Assembly: GCA_910588965.1 (NCBI GenBank) | Contig: CAJUSO010000069.1 | Location: 1 to 14,014 of the forward strand | Length of the DNA stretch: 14,014 nucleotides | DNA from: an uncultured Lachnospiraceae bacterium | GTDB taxonomy: Bacteria; Bacillota; Clostridia; Lachnospirales; Lachnospiraceae | Direction: 5' to 3' | Part shown: one piece after another, positions 1-7,172 of the stretch | Position numbering within the stretch: position 1 is the stretch's first letter | Layout: the number at the start of each line of letters is the position of its first letter | Made by a program: the position numbers and the translations under genes | Notes under the pieces: generated by a model | What the model was told of the DNA's origin: nothing | Database searches by the model: none | What the model saw: only the letters and a program-made list of their open reading frames with translations

Positions 1-97
1 CCTCGAGGAATTAGAAAAGTTAGGGGAGTGGGTGCTGTCCCATATCCCGCAGGCACATGCAGTAAATGCGCAAGCCCGCGGGACTGTTACAGGCTAG
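1..97 (+). CDS. possible C-terminal end of an unidentified protein (partial)
   Basis: The second plus-strand frame is open from the window edge to a TAG at 95-97 and gives about 31 residues with ordinary composition (LEELEKLGEWVLSHIP near the start). It would converge on asnA with only 7 bases between the two stop codons. I do not recognise it, and a frame this short can be open by chance. A GC-rich inverted repeat (CCCGC at 46-50 with GCGGG at 78-82) lies inside it; its inner arms pair better in the minus-strand transcript, so this may instead be the 3' region of asnA. Confidence 0.25.
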   Translation, partial: LEELEKLGEWVLSHIPQAHAVNAQARGTVTG

Positions 98-104
98 CTT
101 CGGT

Positions 105-1115
105 TTACAAAAGCGGGATTCCATGTTCCTGCGCTGTCTTTATGGTGCCTTCCGTCCAAAGGGAAGCCTGCACCTCCCCGATATGGGCTTTCCGCAGGAA
201 GAACATGCAGATCCTGGACTGCCCGATCCCGCCGCCGATGGTGAAGGGCAGTTCTTCCGTAAGGATGGATTTCTGGAAAGGAAGTTCTGCCCGTTCCGGG
301 CATCCGGCTTTCTCTAACTGGTCCAAAAGGGCTGCCTTATCCACACGGATCCCCATGGAGGAAATCTCCAGGGCAATATCCAGGACGGGGTAGTATACCA
401 CGATATCCGCATTCAATGCCCAATCGTCATAATCCGGCGCCCTGCCGTCGTGGGGTTCCCCGGATTTCAGCTTATCGCCAATCTGCATGATGCAGACGGC
501 GCCCTTTTCCCGGGCAATCAGAAGCTCCCGCTCCTTGGGGCTGCATTCTGGGTACATATCTTCCAATTCCCTGGTTGTGACAAAGAAAATATGGTAAGGC
601 AGGATTTCCTCAATGTAATCATAGCGGATGGCCATATATTTTTCCGTTTTCCGCAGGACCTTGTAGACGGTGCGTACCGTTTCCTGCAGGAAATCAATGG
701 TCCGGTCTTCCCTGGAAATGATTTTCTCCCAGTCCCACTGGTCTACGAAGATAGAATGGATGTTATCCGTTTCCTCATCCCGCCGGATAGCGTTCATATC
801 CGTATAGAGCCCTTCCCCTATTGTAAACCCATACTTTTTCAGCGCATAGCGTTTCCATTTTGCCAGGGAATGTACGATTTCCGCCGTCTTGTCCCCCTGC
901 TCCTTGATGCCGAAGGCCACAGGCCGCTCCACGCCGTTTAGGTTGTCGTTCAGCCCGGAAGCGGGGTCTACGAACAGGGGGGCCGATACCCGGTGCAGCC
1001 CCAGCCGTTCCGCCAGCAGGTTCTGGAAGAAATCCTTGACCGTCTTGATGGCAATCTGGGTATCATGCAAGTCCAGTTCCGAATGGTAATTTGAAGGTAC
1101 GATAAAATTCTTCAT
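105..1115 (-). CDS. asnA: aspartate-ammonia ligase (asparagine synthetase A)
   Basis: This cytoplasmic enzyme makes L-asparagine from L-aspartate, ammonia and ATP, giving AMP and pyrophosphate. The 336-residue product has the usual length for AsnA, whose fold resembles class II aminoacyl-tRNA synthetases. Family-like segments are PLFVDPASGLNDNLNGVERP at about residues 46-65, HSLAKWKR at 82-89, the RRDE to VDQWDWEK block at 111-131, and a motif-3-like GGGIGQSR at 294-301 near the ATP site. The ATG at 1115 is preceded by a purine-rich AGGATAGGA-type ribosome binding site. The gene is transcribed alone from a promoter divergent from the Memo gene. It uses free ammonia, unlike the glutamine-dependent AsnB. 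Confidence 0.97.
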   Translation of the reverse strand: MKNFIVPSNYHSELDLHDTQIAIKTVKDFFQNLLAERLGLHRVSAPLFVDPASGLNDNLNGVERPVAFGIKEQGDKTAEIVHSLAKWKRYALKKYGFTIGEGLYTDMNAIRRDEETDNIHSIFVDQWDWEKIISREDRTIDFLQETVRTVYKVLRKTEKYMAIRYDYIEEILPYHIFFVTTRELEDMYPECSPKERELLIAREKGAVCIMQIGDKLKSGEPHDGRAPDYDDWALNADIVVYYPVLDIALEISSMGIRVDKAALLDQLEKAGCPERAELPFQKSILTEELPFTIGGGIGQSRICMFFLRKAHIGEVQASLWTEGTIKTAQEHGIPLL

Positions 1116-1164
1116 GGTCTTTTCCTATCCTTTCCATTTGCGCAAAATATGTTTATCCTGCTCC

Positions 1165-1193
1165 ATTATATGCTTATACGGCTATTTTTTCAA
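1165..1193 (-). promoter_or_regulatory. sigma-A promoter of asnA
   Basis: On the minus strand a TTGAAA -35 box (1193-1188) is followed after 17 bases by a perfect TATAAT -10 box (1170-1165). Transcription would start near 1158, giving a leader of about 40 nt. No obvious T-box or long structured leader precedes asnA. Confidence 0.75.
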
Positions 1194-1211
1194 TCACAAA
1201 AGTGAAGCGTA

Positions 1212-1240
1212 TTGACGCAAAATAAGAGGGGACGTATAAT
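1212..1240 (+). promoter_or_regulatory. sigma-A promoter of the AmmeMemoRadiSam operon
   Basis: TTGACG (1212-1217) is followed after 17 bases by a perfect TATAAT (1235-1240). Only one -35 base departs from consensus. It points at the Memo-family gene and lies back to back with the asnA promoter; the two -35 boxes are about 18 bases apart, so a regulator bound between them could affect both directions. Confidence 0.8.
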
Positions 1241-1278
1241 AGGGGCAGGAACAACTGAGTAAGGGAAGGAGGGTACAA

Positions 1279-2073
1279 ATGGGAATTACCGCCGCATTTA
1301 TGGTTCCCCACCCGCCGCTGCTTGTGCCGGAAGTCGGCAGGGGGGAGGAAAAGAAAATCCAAAGGACAGCCGATGCTTATGAAGAAGTTGCCAGGAGGAT
1401 TGGGGCGCTTATGCCAGAGACAGTCCTGGTTATTTCCCCGCACCAGGCCATGTATGCAGATTATTTCCACATTTCGCCGGGAACCGGCGCCAAGGGTGAT
1501 TTTGGGCAGTTCGGGGCGGGAGGGGTACGGATGGGGGTATCGTATGATACTGCCTTTGTCAAGGAACTGTGCCGGAGGGCAGGAGCCCGTGGCCTGCCAG
1601 CCGGGACCGAAGGGGAGCGGGACAGGCGGCTGGACCATGGGACGATGGTGCCGCTGTATTTTGTGGGCCGGTATTTAAAGGATTACCAGCTGGTGCGCGT
1701 GGGGCTGTCCGGCCTGCCCTTTCCCATGCATTATGCATTGGGGAAATGCATCCGGGAAACGGCAGATGCATTGGGGAGGCGGACAGTGGTGGTGGCCAGC
1801 GGGGACTTATCCCACCGGCTGAAAGCAGACGGCCCCTATGGCTACCAGAAAGAAGGGCCGGAATATGACAGGAAGCTAATGGATGTGATGGGCAGGGCGG
1901 CTTTCCTGGAACTTTTGGATTTCCCAGAAAGTTTCTGCAGTAAGGCAGGGGAATGCGGGCACCGGTCCTTTGTGATAATGGCAGGTGCCTTGGATAAGGT
2001 GCAGGTAACGCCGGAAAGGCTGTCTTATGAGGGGCCTTTTGGCGTAGGGTACGGCGTATGCGCATATACTTAG
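1279..2073 (+). CDS. Memo / class III extradiol dioxygenase-like protein of the AmmeMemoRadiSam system
   Basis: This 264-residue protein belongs to the Memo/LigB-like superfamily, part of the three-component AmmeMemoRadiSam set whose biochemical role is not established. Family signatures seen are PHPPLLVPE at residues 10-18, VISPH at 51-55, LDHGTMVPLYF at 118-128, SGDLSH at 174-179 and CGHRSF at 226-231. Histidines 11, 55, 120 and 179 are candidate metal or active-site residues. The ATG at 1279 has an AAGGAGG ribosome binding site at 1266-1272. As I recall, many Clostridia carry this domain fused to AMMECR1 in one protein of about 460 residues; here a TAG ends it and AMMECR1 begins in another frame 88 bases later with its own ribosome binding site. 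Aromatic ring cleavage cannot be inferred: Memo relatives often lack it. Confidence 0.88.
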   Translation: MGITAAFMVPHPPLLVPEVGRGEEKKIQRTADAYEEVARRIGALMPETVLVISPHQAMYADYFHISPGTGAKGDFGQFGAGGVRMGVSYDTAFVKELCRRAGARGLPAGTEGERDRRLDHGTMVPLYFVGRYLKDYQLVRVGLSGLPFPMHYALGKCIRETADALGRRTVVVASGDLSHRLKADGPYGYQKEGPEYDRKLMDVMGRAAFLELLDFPESFCSKAGECGHRSFVIMAGALDKVQVTPERLSYEGPFGVGYGVCAYT

Positions 2074-2119
2074 GCGCAGCGCCTGACGCAAGCCCCGCCT
2101 GCATGAGGGCTGGCAGCCC
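2073..2119 (+). other. short GC-rich inverted repeats between the Memo and AMMECR1 genes
   Basis: Two compact inverted repeats fill the 88-base spacer. One is GGCGC (2073-2077) with GCGCC (2079-2083) around a single base, too tight for an RNA hairpin but palindromic in DNA. The other is GGGCT (2107-2111) with AGCCC (2115-2119). No T-run follows, so they are unlikely to be intrinsic terminators. The next gene has its own site AGGAAGGAG at 2145-2153. Confidence 0.4.
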
Positions 2120-2161
2120 GGGGGAGGTTAAAATGCCTAAAATTAGGAAGGAGAAGGAAAC

Positions 2162-2704
2162 ATGGAACGGAGAGGGAAACAGGAGGATGCTTATATACAG
2201 CTTGCCCGCCAAACGGTAGAAACGTATGTCCGCACAGGGAAGGAACTGGAAGTGCCTGCCGGCCTCCCAAAGGAAATGTACCAGGACAGGGCGGGGGTAT
2301 TTGTGTCCATCAAGGAGGAAGGGCAGCTGCGGGGGTGCATCGGGACGCTCCAGGCTGTACAGCCCTCCATAGCAGGGGAAATTATCCAGAATGCAATCAG
2401 CGCGTCTTCCAAAGACCCCAGGTTCCCGCCAATCCAGGCCAAGGAACTGGATAAGCTGGTCATCAGCGTGGACGTGCTGGGGCCCATGGAAGAAATCAGC
2501 GCGCCGGGCATGCTGGATGTGAAGCGTTATGGGGTGGTGGTAACCAAGGGATACCGGCGCGGCCTGCTGCTCCCCAACCTGTAGGGCGTGGATACGGTGG
2601 AAGAGCAGATCGCCATTGCCAAACAGAAGGCAGGGATTGGCTATGGGGAAAAGGTGAAGCTGGAGAGGTTTGAAGTAATCCGCCATGAAAGGGGGGCGCA
2701 ATGA
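2162..2704 (+). pseudogene. AMMECR1-domain protein (AmmeMemoRadiSam protein A) interrupted by an in-frame TAG
   Basis: The AMMECR1 domain is recognised by LRGCIGT (residues 57-63), DPRFPP (85-90) and YGVVVTKGYRRGLLLPNL (123-140). Codon 141 is TAG (2582-2584). The same frame then continues without fault for 39 codons (beginning GVDTVEEQIAIAKQKAGIGY) to a TGA at 2702-2704 that overlaps the ATG of the radical SAM gene. The uninterrupted product would be 180 residues, and homologues as I recall them have Glu at this position, so one G-to-T change (GAG to TAG) explains the stop. Without suppression the product is 140 residues and lacks the conserved C-terminal strand and helix. Alternatives are a sequencing error or amber readthrough. 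The start at 2162 has the site AGGAAGGAG eight bases upstream. The biochemical role of the domain is unknown. Confidence 0.85.
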
Positions 2705-3534
2705 GGAAGGCCTGCCAGGTATGCATGCACCACTGCAGCCTGGGGGAAGGGCAGGTTGGGAGATGCGGGGCAAGGAAGCGCCAGGGGGAGAAGATTGCCA
2801 GCATCAATTATGGGAGGATAAGCGCGATGGCGCTTGACCCCATTGAAAAAAAGCCGCTGAATCTGTTCCGTCCGGGGAGCATGGTGCTGTCTGTCGGGAG
2901 CTTTGGGTGCAATTTAAGCTGCCCTTTTTGCCAGAACCATGGGATTTCCATGCAGAAGGGGAGCATGGCAGGGACGGTATACGTTTCCCCGGAGGAATTG
3001 GCAGAGAAGGCGTTGGCTTATCAGCGCAGCGGCAATATCGGCGTGGCATATACTTACAATGAACCTTTGGTTGGCTGGGAATATGTGCGGGATACGGCCA
3101 GGCTGGTAAAGGAGCACGGGATGGAAAATGTGCTGGTTACAAATGGTTCCGCCACCCTGGAAGTCCTTGCAGCTATCCTTCCTTATATAGATGCCATGAA
3201 CATCGACTTAAAGGGGTTTCGGGCGGGGTATTACCAGAAGCTGGGCGGGGATTTGGAAACCGTGAAGCCGTTTATTGTCCATGCCGCTGCCAGCTGCCAT
3301 GTGGAGCTTACTACGCTGGTAGTGCCGGGGGAAAATGATTCTGAGGCAGAAATGGAGGAAGAGGCCAAATGGATTGCCTCTGCTGTCGGGAAAGATGTCC
3401 CGCTGCATGTCACCCGTTTCTTCCCAAGGTATAAGATGGCGGGCCGGGACGCCACAAAGGCGGAGGCAGCCTACCGTCTTGCAGACGTTGCCCGCAGGCA
3501 TCTTCGGCATGTGTGGGTGGGGAACTGCAGGTAA
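2701..3534 (+). CDS. amrS: AmmeMemoRadiSam system radical SAM enzyme
   Basis: This 277-residue radical SAM protein resembles pyruvate formate-lyase activating enzymes. The Cx3Cx2C cluster motif (C70, C74, C77 in CNLSCPFC) binds a 4Fe-4S cluster that cleaves S-adenosylmethionine. A second N-terminal cysteine group (C5, C8, C12, C22), typical of this subfamily, may bind metal. AYTYNEP (117-122), NGSATLE (148-154) and MNIDLKGF (166-173) fit the radical SAM barrel. It ends at VWVGNCR and lacks the CPxCG tail of some longer family members; short forms occur, so I do not call it truncated. The ATG overlaps the AMMECR1 stop (ATGA), with a GGGGGG-rich binding site just inside the upstream frame, so its translation is probably coupled to AMMECR1 and could suffer from the upstream TAG. 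The substrate is unknown. Confidence 0.93.
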   Translation: MRKACQVCMHHCSLGEGQVGRCGARKRQGEKIASINYGRISAMALDPIEKKPLNLFRPGSMVLSVGSFGCNLSCPFCQNHGISMQKGSMAGTVYVSPEELAEKALAYQRSGNIGVAYTYNEPLVGWEYVRDTARLVKEHGMENVLVTNGSATLEVLAAILPYIDAMNIDLKGFRAGYYQKLGGDLETVKPFIVHAAASCHVELTTLVVPGENDSEAEMEEEAKWIASAVGKDVPLHVTRFFPRYKMAGRDATKAEAAYRLADVARRHLRHVWVGNCR

Positions 3535-3655
3535 AAGAAGCGTTCGGCCCTGCCGCAAAAGGGGGCGTCCCTCCCAATATCCATTGGATTGCCCATGCCA
3601 GCCTCTTTTCTGCCGCGGATAGGAAGAAATACTCTAATATTTGTAAAAATTAGGC

Positions 3656-3684
3656 TTGAATTTTTCATGGAGATTAGTTAAAAT
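3656..3684 (+). promoter_or_regulatory. sigma-A promoter of gap
   Basis: TTGAAT (3656-3661) and TAAAAT (3679-3684) are separated by 17 bases in an AT-rich stretch. Transcription would start near 3691, leaving a leader of about 58 nt. The preceding 120 bases after amrS contain a short hairpin (CCAAT/ATTGG) but no convincing T-tailed terminator. Confidence 0.65.
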
Positions 3685-3748
3685 AAAGACAGGTTGGGTA
3701 ATATATCCAAAGAAATACAAATCTATCTTAAAACTAGGAGGAAGAAAC

Positions 3749-4765
3749 ATGTCAGTAAGAGTAGCAATTAATGGTTTTGGACGTATCGGGCGTTTGGCTT
3801 TTAGGCAGATGTTTGGCGCAGAAGGGTATGAAGTAGTAGCAATTAACGATTTAACAAGCCCTAAGATGTTGGCTCACCTGTTGAAGTATGATTCTTCTCA
3901 GGGCAAGTATGAACTGGCTGACAAGGTTAGCGCTGGCGAAGACTCCATTACCGTTGATGGACAGGAAATCAAGATTTATGCATTCCCAGACGCCAACAAC
4001 TGCCCATGGGGCGAACTGAAGGTAGACGTTGTATTGGAGTGTTCCGGGTTCTATACCTCCAAGGCTAAGGCTGAGGCACACATCAATGCAGGCGCACGTA
4101 AGGTTGTTATTTCCGCACCAGCTGGAAACGACCTTCCTACCATCGTTTTCAACACCAACCATGAGACATTGAAGGCAGAGGATAACATTATTTCTGCAGC
4201 TTCCTGTACCACGAACTGCCTGGCTCCAATGGCTGACGCACTGAACAAATACGCAGCAATCCAGTCTGGTATTATGTGCACCATCCACGCTTACACAGGC
4301 GACCAGATGACCTTAGACGGGCCGCAGAGGAAGGGCGATTTAAGAAGGTCCCGTGCAGCAGCTGTGAACATCGTTCCGAACAGCACAGGCGCAGCTAAGG
4401 CAATTGGATTAGTTATCCCAGAACTGAACGGCAAATTAATCGGTTCCGCACAGCGTGTACCGACCCCAACCGGATCCACCACTATCTTAACAGCCGTTGT
4501 TAAGGGTGCAGACGTAACTGTAGACGGCATCAATGCAGCAATGAAGGCAGCAGCAAATGAGTCCTTCGGCTACAATGAGGATGAAATCGTATCCAGCGAT
4601 ATCGTTGGCATGCGCTTCGGTTCCTTATTCGATGCTACACAGACCATGGTTTCCAAGGTTTCCGATGATTTATACGAAGTACAGGTTGTTTCTTGGTATG
4701 ACAACGAGAACAGCTACACTAGCCAGATGGTACGCACCATCAAATATTTCAGCGAGTTAGCATAA
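3749..4765 (+). CDS. gap: glyceraldehyde-3-phosphate dehydrogenase (NAD-dependent, phosphorylating)
   Basis: The enzyme oxidises glyceraldehyde 3-phosphate to 1,3-bisphosphoglycerate with NAD+ and phosphate, in the cytoplasm. The product has 338 residues, normal for the family. It shows the nucleotide-binding INGFGRIGR (residues 7-15), Asp34 at the position favouring NAD over NADP, the active site ASCTTNC with catalytic Cys153, partner His180, and SWYDNENSY near the C-terminus. The frame is open upstream to 3656, but translation must start at 3749: an AGGAGGAAG site lies at 3736-3744, the N-terminus then matches the family, and the upstream frame covers the promoter. Codon choice is strongly biased, as expected of a highly expressed gene. 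It leads the gap-pgk-tpiA cluster. Confidence 0.98.
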   Translation: MSVRVAINGFGRIGRLAFRQMFGAEGYEVVAINDLTSPKMLAHLLKYDSSQGKYELADKVSAGEDSITVDGQEIKIYAFPDANNCPWGELKVDVVLECSGFYTSKAKAEAHINAGARKVVISAPAGNDLPTIVFNTNHETLKAEDNIISAASCTTNCLAPMADALNKYAAIQSGIMCTIHAYTGDQMTLDGPQRKGDLRRSRAAAVNIVPNSTGAAKAIGLVIPELNGKLIGSAQRVPTPTGSTTILTAVVKGADVTVDGINAAMKAAANESFGYNEDEIVSSDIVGMRFGSLFDATQTMVSKVSDDLYEVQVVSWYDNENSYTSQMVRTIKYFSELA

Positions 4766-4779
4766 GCCGGAGCAACATA

Positions 4780-4908
4780 GGAAGGCAAGCGCGCAGCCAG
4801 GGCTTTGTGTGAGGCGCCCTGTGGGCTTGGCGGACAAGGCTTCCATCATTAACTCAATACCAACTGCACGGCAGTCTGCTTTTTAAGCGATAGGCTGCCG
4901 CGGTGCAG
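4780..4908 (+). other. two large imperfect hairpins in the gap-pgk spacer
   Basis: The spacer holds two nested inverted-repeat structures. The first spans 4780-4844: GGAAG/CTTCC outside, CAAGC (4786-4790) with GCTTG (4825-4829), and CAGGGC (4798-4803) with GCCCTG (4816-4821). The second spans 4864-4908: CTGCACGGCAG (4864-4874) against CTGCCGCGGTGCAG (4895-4908) with a short bulge. Neither is followed by a T-run. They could stabilise or process the gap-pgk transcript; that is inference. Confidence 0.55.
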
Positions 4909-4923
4909 GTAAGGCTCAAAAAA

Positions 4924-4955
4924 GGGTCCGGTCTTCATAGGGCCGGGCTCCTTTT
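4924..4955 (+). terminator. terminator-like hairpin (possible attenuator) before pgk
   Basis: GGGTCCGG (4924-4931) pairs with CCGGGCTC (4943-4950), including two G-U pairs, and is followed by CTTTTCT; an A-run precedes it. It lies about 40 bases upstream of the pgk start, and I see no good promoter between it and pgk, so pgk probably depends on partial read-through from gap. The short T-run argues for incomplete termination. Confidence 0.5.
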
Positions 4956-4993
4956 CTATGGAGCCGCAACAATTTTCAGGAGGTAAAAATATT

Positions 4994-6202
4994 ATGTCTT
5001 TAAATAAAGTTTCCGTAGATGATATTGATGTAAAAGGCAAACGCGTCCTTTGCAGGTGCGATTTCAACGTGCCGTTGAAAGAAGGCAAGATTACAGACGA
5101 GAACCGCCTGGTAGCCGCCCTTCCTACCATCAAGAAATTAATCGCTGACGGCGGCAAGGTAATCCTTTGCTCCCACCTGGGCAAGCCAAAGGGAGAGCCG
5201 AAGCCAGAACTGTCCTTAGCCCCAGTGGCTGCAAGGCTGACAGAGCTGTTAGGCCAGGAAGTGAAATTTGCAGCAGACCCGGAAGTGGTAGGCCCTAACG
5301 CCAAGGCAGCCGTAGAGGCGATGCAGGACGGCGAGGTTATCTTATTAGAGAACACCCGTTACCGCGCAGAAGAGACCAAGAACGGCGAAGCATTCTCCAA
5401 AGACCTTGCTTCCCTCTGCGATATCTTCGTAAACGACGCATTCGGCACCGCCCACAGGGCACATTGCTCCAACGTAGGCGTTTCTGAGCTGGTAAGCACG
5501 GCGGCTGTCGGCTACTTGATGCAGAAAGAAATCGACTTCCTGGGCAATGCAGTAGAGAACCCGGTAAGGCCTTTCGTAGCTATCTTAGGCGGCGCAAAGG
5601 TAGCGGATAAATTAAACGTAATCTCCAACCTGTTAGAGAAATGCGATACCTTAATCATCGGCGGCGGCATGGCATACACCTTCTTAAAGGCGCAAGGCAA
5701 TGAAATCGGAAACTCTTTAGTAGACGACACGAAGTTAGATTACTGTAAGGAAATGATTGCCAAGGCAGAGAAGCTGGGCAAGAAATTACTGCTCCCCATC
5801 GATTCCGCTACCATTTCGGCATTCCCGGATCCCATTGACGCACCGGTAGACGTGGAAGTATATGATTCCGGCAATATGCCTGCAGGCCGGGAAGGCTGTG
5901 ATATCGGGCCCAAGACCGCAGAAATGTTCGCAGAAGCCGTCAAATCCGCAAAGACCGTTGTATGGAACGGGCCAATGGGCGTATTTGAGAACCCAACCCT
6001 TGCAGCAGGCACCATCGCAGTAGCAAAGGCTTTGGCTGAGACAGAAGCAACCACCATTATCGGCGGCGGCGATTCCGCAGCAGCTGTGAACCAGTTAGGC
6101 TTTGGCGGCAAGATGAGCCACATTTCCACAGGCGGCGGCGCTTCCCTGGAGTTCCTGGAAGGCAAAGAACTGCCAGGCGTGGCAGCGGCAACGGATAAAT
6201 AA
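4994..6202 (+). CDS. pgk: phosphoglycerate kinase
   Basis: This glycolytic kinase transfers phosphate from 1,3-bisphosphoglycerate to ADP, making ATP. The 402-residue product is of normal monomeric bacterial length. Motifs seen are RCDFNVPL (residues 21-28), the substrate-binding SHLGKPKGEPKPELSL (60-75), LLENTRYR (117-124), GGAKVADK (199-206), WNGPMGVFE (324-332), GGGDSAAA (357-364) and the C-terminal STGGGASLEFLEGKELPG (378-395). The frame extends upstream to 4958, but the ATG at 4994 is chosen because AGGAGGT (4978-4984) lies 9 bases before it and the N-terminus MSLNKVSVDD then fits homologues. The biased codon use matches gap. tpiA follows after 27 bases. Confidence 0.98.
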   Translation: MSLNKVSVDDIDVKGKRVLCRCDFNVPLKEGKITDENRLVAALPTIKKLIADGGKVILCSHLGKPKGEPKPELSLAPVAARLTELLGQEVKFAADPEVVGPNAKAAVEAMQDGEVILLENTRYRAEETKNGEAFSKDLASLCDIFVNDAFGTAHRAHCSNVGVSELVSTAAVGYLMQKEIDFLGNAVENPVRPFVAILGGAKVADKLNVISNLLEKCDTLIIGGGMAYTFLKAQGNEIGNSLVDDTKLDYCKEMIAKAEKLGKKLLLPIDSATISAFPDPIDAPVDVEVYDSGNMPAGREGCDIGPKTAEMFAEAVKSAKTVVWNGPMGVFENPTLAAGTIAVAKALAETEATTIIGGGDSAAAVNQLGFGGKMSHISTGGGASLEFLEGKELPGVAAATDK

Positions 6203-6229
6203 GAATATCATATAGAAGGGGAAGAAACC

Positions 6230-6979
6230 ATGGCAAGGAAAAAAATTATTGCAGGCAACTGGAAGATGAACAAGACGCCGAGCGAGGCAGTTGCCCTGAT
6301 TGAAGAATTAAAACCATTAGTTGCAAATGACGAGGCAGACGTAGTGTTCTGCGTGCCGGCCATTGATATTATCCCGGCAATGGAAGCTGCAAAGGGCTCT
6401 AATATCAGCATCGGCGCAGAGAATATGTATTATGAGGAAAGCGGCGCATACACCGGGGAAATTGCCCCCAATATGCTGACAGACGCCGGCGTGAAATATG
6501 TCATCATCGGCCATTCCGAGCGCAGGGAATATTTTGCAGAGACCGACGAGACGGTCAACAAGAAAGTCCTGAAGGCCTTTGAGCACGGCATTACCCCTAT
6601 CATTTGCTGCGGGGAATCCCTGACCCAGAGGAAGCAGGGCATCTACATCGACTGGATCCGTATGCAGATTAAAATTGCATTCCAGAATGTAACTGCAGAC
6701 CAGGCCAAGACGGCAGTTATCGCTTATGAGCCAATCTGGGCAATCGGGACCGGCGAGACAGCCACTTCTGACCAGGCAGAGGAAGTTTGCGCAGCTATCC
6801 GCACATGCATCAGGGAAGTGTATGACGAGGCTACGGCAGAGGCTATCCGCATCCAGTACGGCGGCTCTGTCAATGCAGGCAATGCGGCAGAGCTCTTCGG
6901 CAAGCCGGACATTGACGGCGGTTTAGTAGGCGGCGCATCCCTGAAGGCAGACTTTGGCAAGATCGTCAACTACAAATAA
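6230..6979 (+). CDS. tpiA: triosephosphate isomerase
   Basis: It interconverts dihydroxyacetone phosphate and glyceraldehyde 3-phosphate. The 249-residue product has the full TIM barrel: Asn10 and Lys12 in GNWKMNK, catalytic His95 in IIGHSERR, Glu167 in AYEPIWAIGTG with loop 6 following, and the phosphate-binding YGGSVNAGN (210-218) and GGLVGGASL (230-238). A GAAGGGGAAG site at 6215-6224 precedes the ATG. It is the last gene of the cluster; gpmI and eno, often next in Clostridia, are not here, because a strong terminator and murI follow. Confidence 0.98.
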   Translation: MARKKIIAGNWKMNKTPSEAVALIEELKPLVANDEADVVFCVPAIDIIPAMEAAKGSNISIGAENMYYEESGAYTGEIAPNMLTDAGVKYVIIGHSERREYFAETDETVNKKVLKAFEHGITPIICCGESLTQRKQGIYIDWIRMQIKIAFQNVTADQAKTAVIAYEPIWAIGTGETATSDQAEEVCAAIRTCIREVYDEATAEAIRIQYGGSVNAGNAAELFGKPDIDGGLVGGASLKADFGKIVNYK

Positions 6980-6988
6980 AGCGTTACC

Positions 6989-7037
6989 AAACCCCCGCTT
7001 CTGGTGATGGAACCCCATCCAGGAGGCGGGGGTTTTT
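6989..7037 (+). terminator. intrinsic terminator after tpiA
   Basis: AAACCCCCGC (6989-6998) pairs perfectly with GCGGGGGTTT (7026-7035) and is followed by a T-run ending at 7037. It starts ten bases after the tpiA stop and ends the glycolytic transcript. Confidence 0.9.
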
Positions 7038-7109
7038 ATGGAAACGGCTGCAAATGTCATGCCGGATGCGGTTCCTGATACCCATGCCAAAAAAGGTTCC
7101 ATTATCCAC

Positions 7110-7138
7110 TTGCATTTTCCCATTAAAACAGGTAATAT
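7110..7138 (+). promoter_or_regulatory. probable promoter of the murI-DUF1934-galU operon
   Basis: TTGCAT (7110-7115) and TAATAT (7133-7138) are 17 bases apart in an AT-rich stretch 35 bases before murI. An overlapping TATAAA at 7136-7141 would give a 20-base spacer. It lies just after the tpiA terminator, where a new transcript is expected. Confidence 0.55.
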
Positions 7139-7172
7139 AAATTATGTATGACCTATCAGTGGAGAGAATAAG

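Noticed and set aside
28..393. A 121-residue plus-strand open frame opposite the 3' end of asnA
   Set aside because: It is antisense to conserved asnA sequence, including the GGGIGQSR motif, and is a shadow.
2133..2219. Small frame from ATG 2133 overlapping the AMMECR1 start
   Set aside because: It gives about 28 residues in another frame, overlaps the real ribosome binding site and start, and resembles nothing known.
2582..2584. Amber codon as selenocysteine- or pyrrolysine-like recoding
   Set aside because: Selenocysteine uses TGA, no recoding machinery is visible in the window, and the residue expected in homologues is glutamate rather than a catalytic residue. Nonsense mutation or sequencing error is simpler.
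1559..2773. A 404-residue minus-strand open frame opposite the Memo, AMMECR1 and radical SAM genes
   Set aside because: It is antisense to three recognisable coding frames, has proline/serine/histidine-rich shadow composition, and has no fitting ribosome binding site or family match.
3656..3748. N-terminal extension of gap by 31 codons
   Set aside because: The extension covers the promoter and the AGGAGGAAG site; GAPDH proteins begin at the internal Met.
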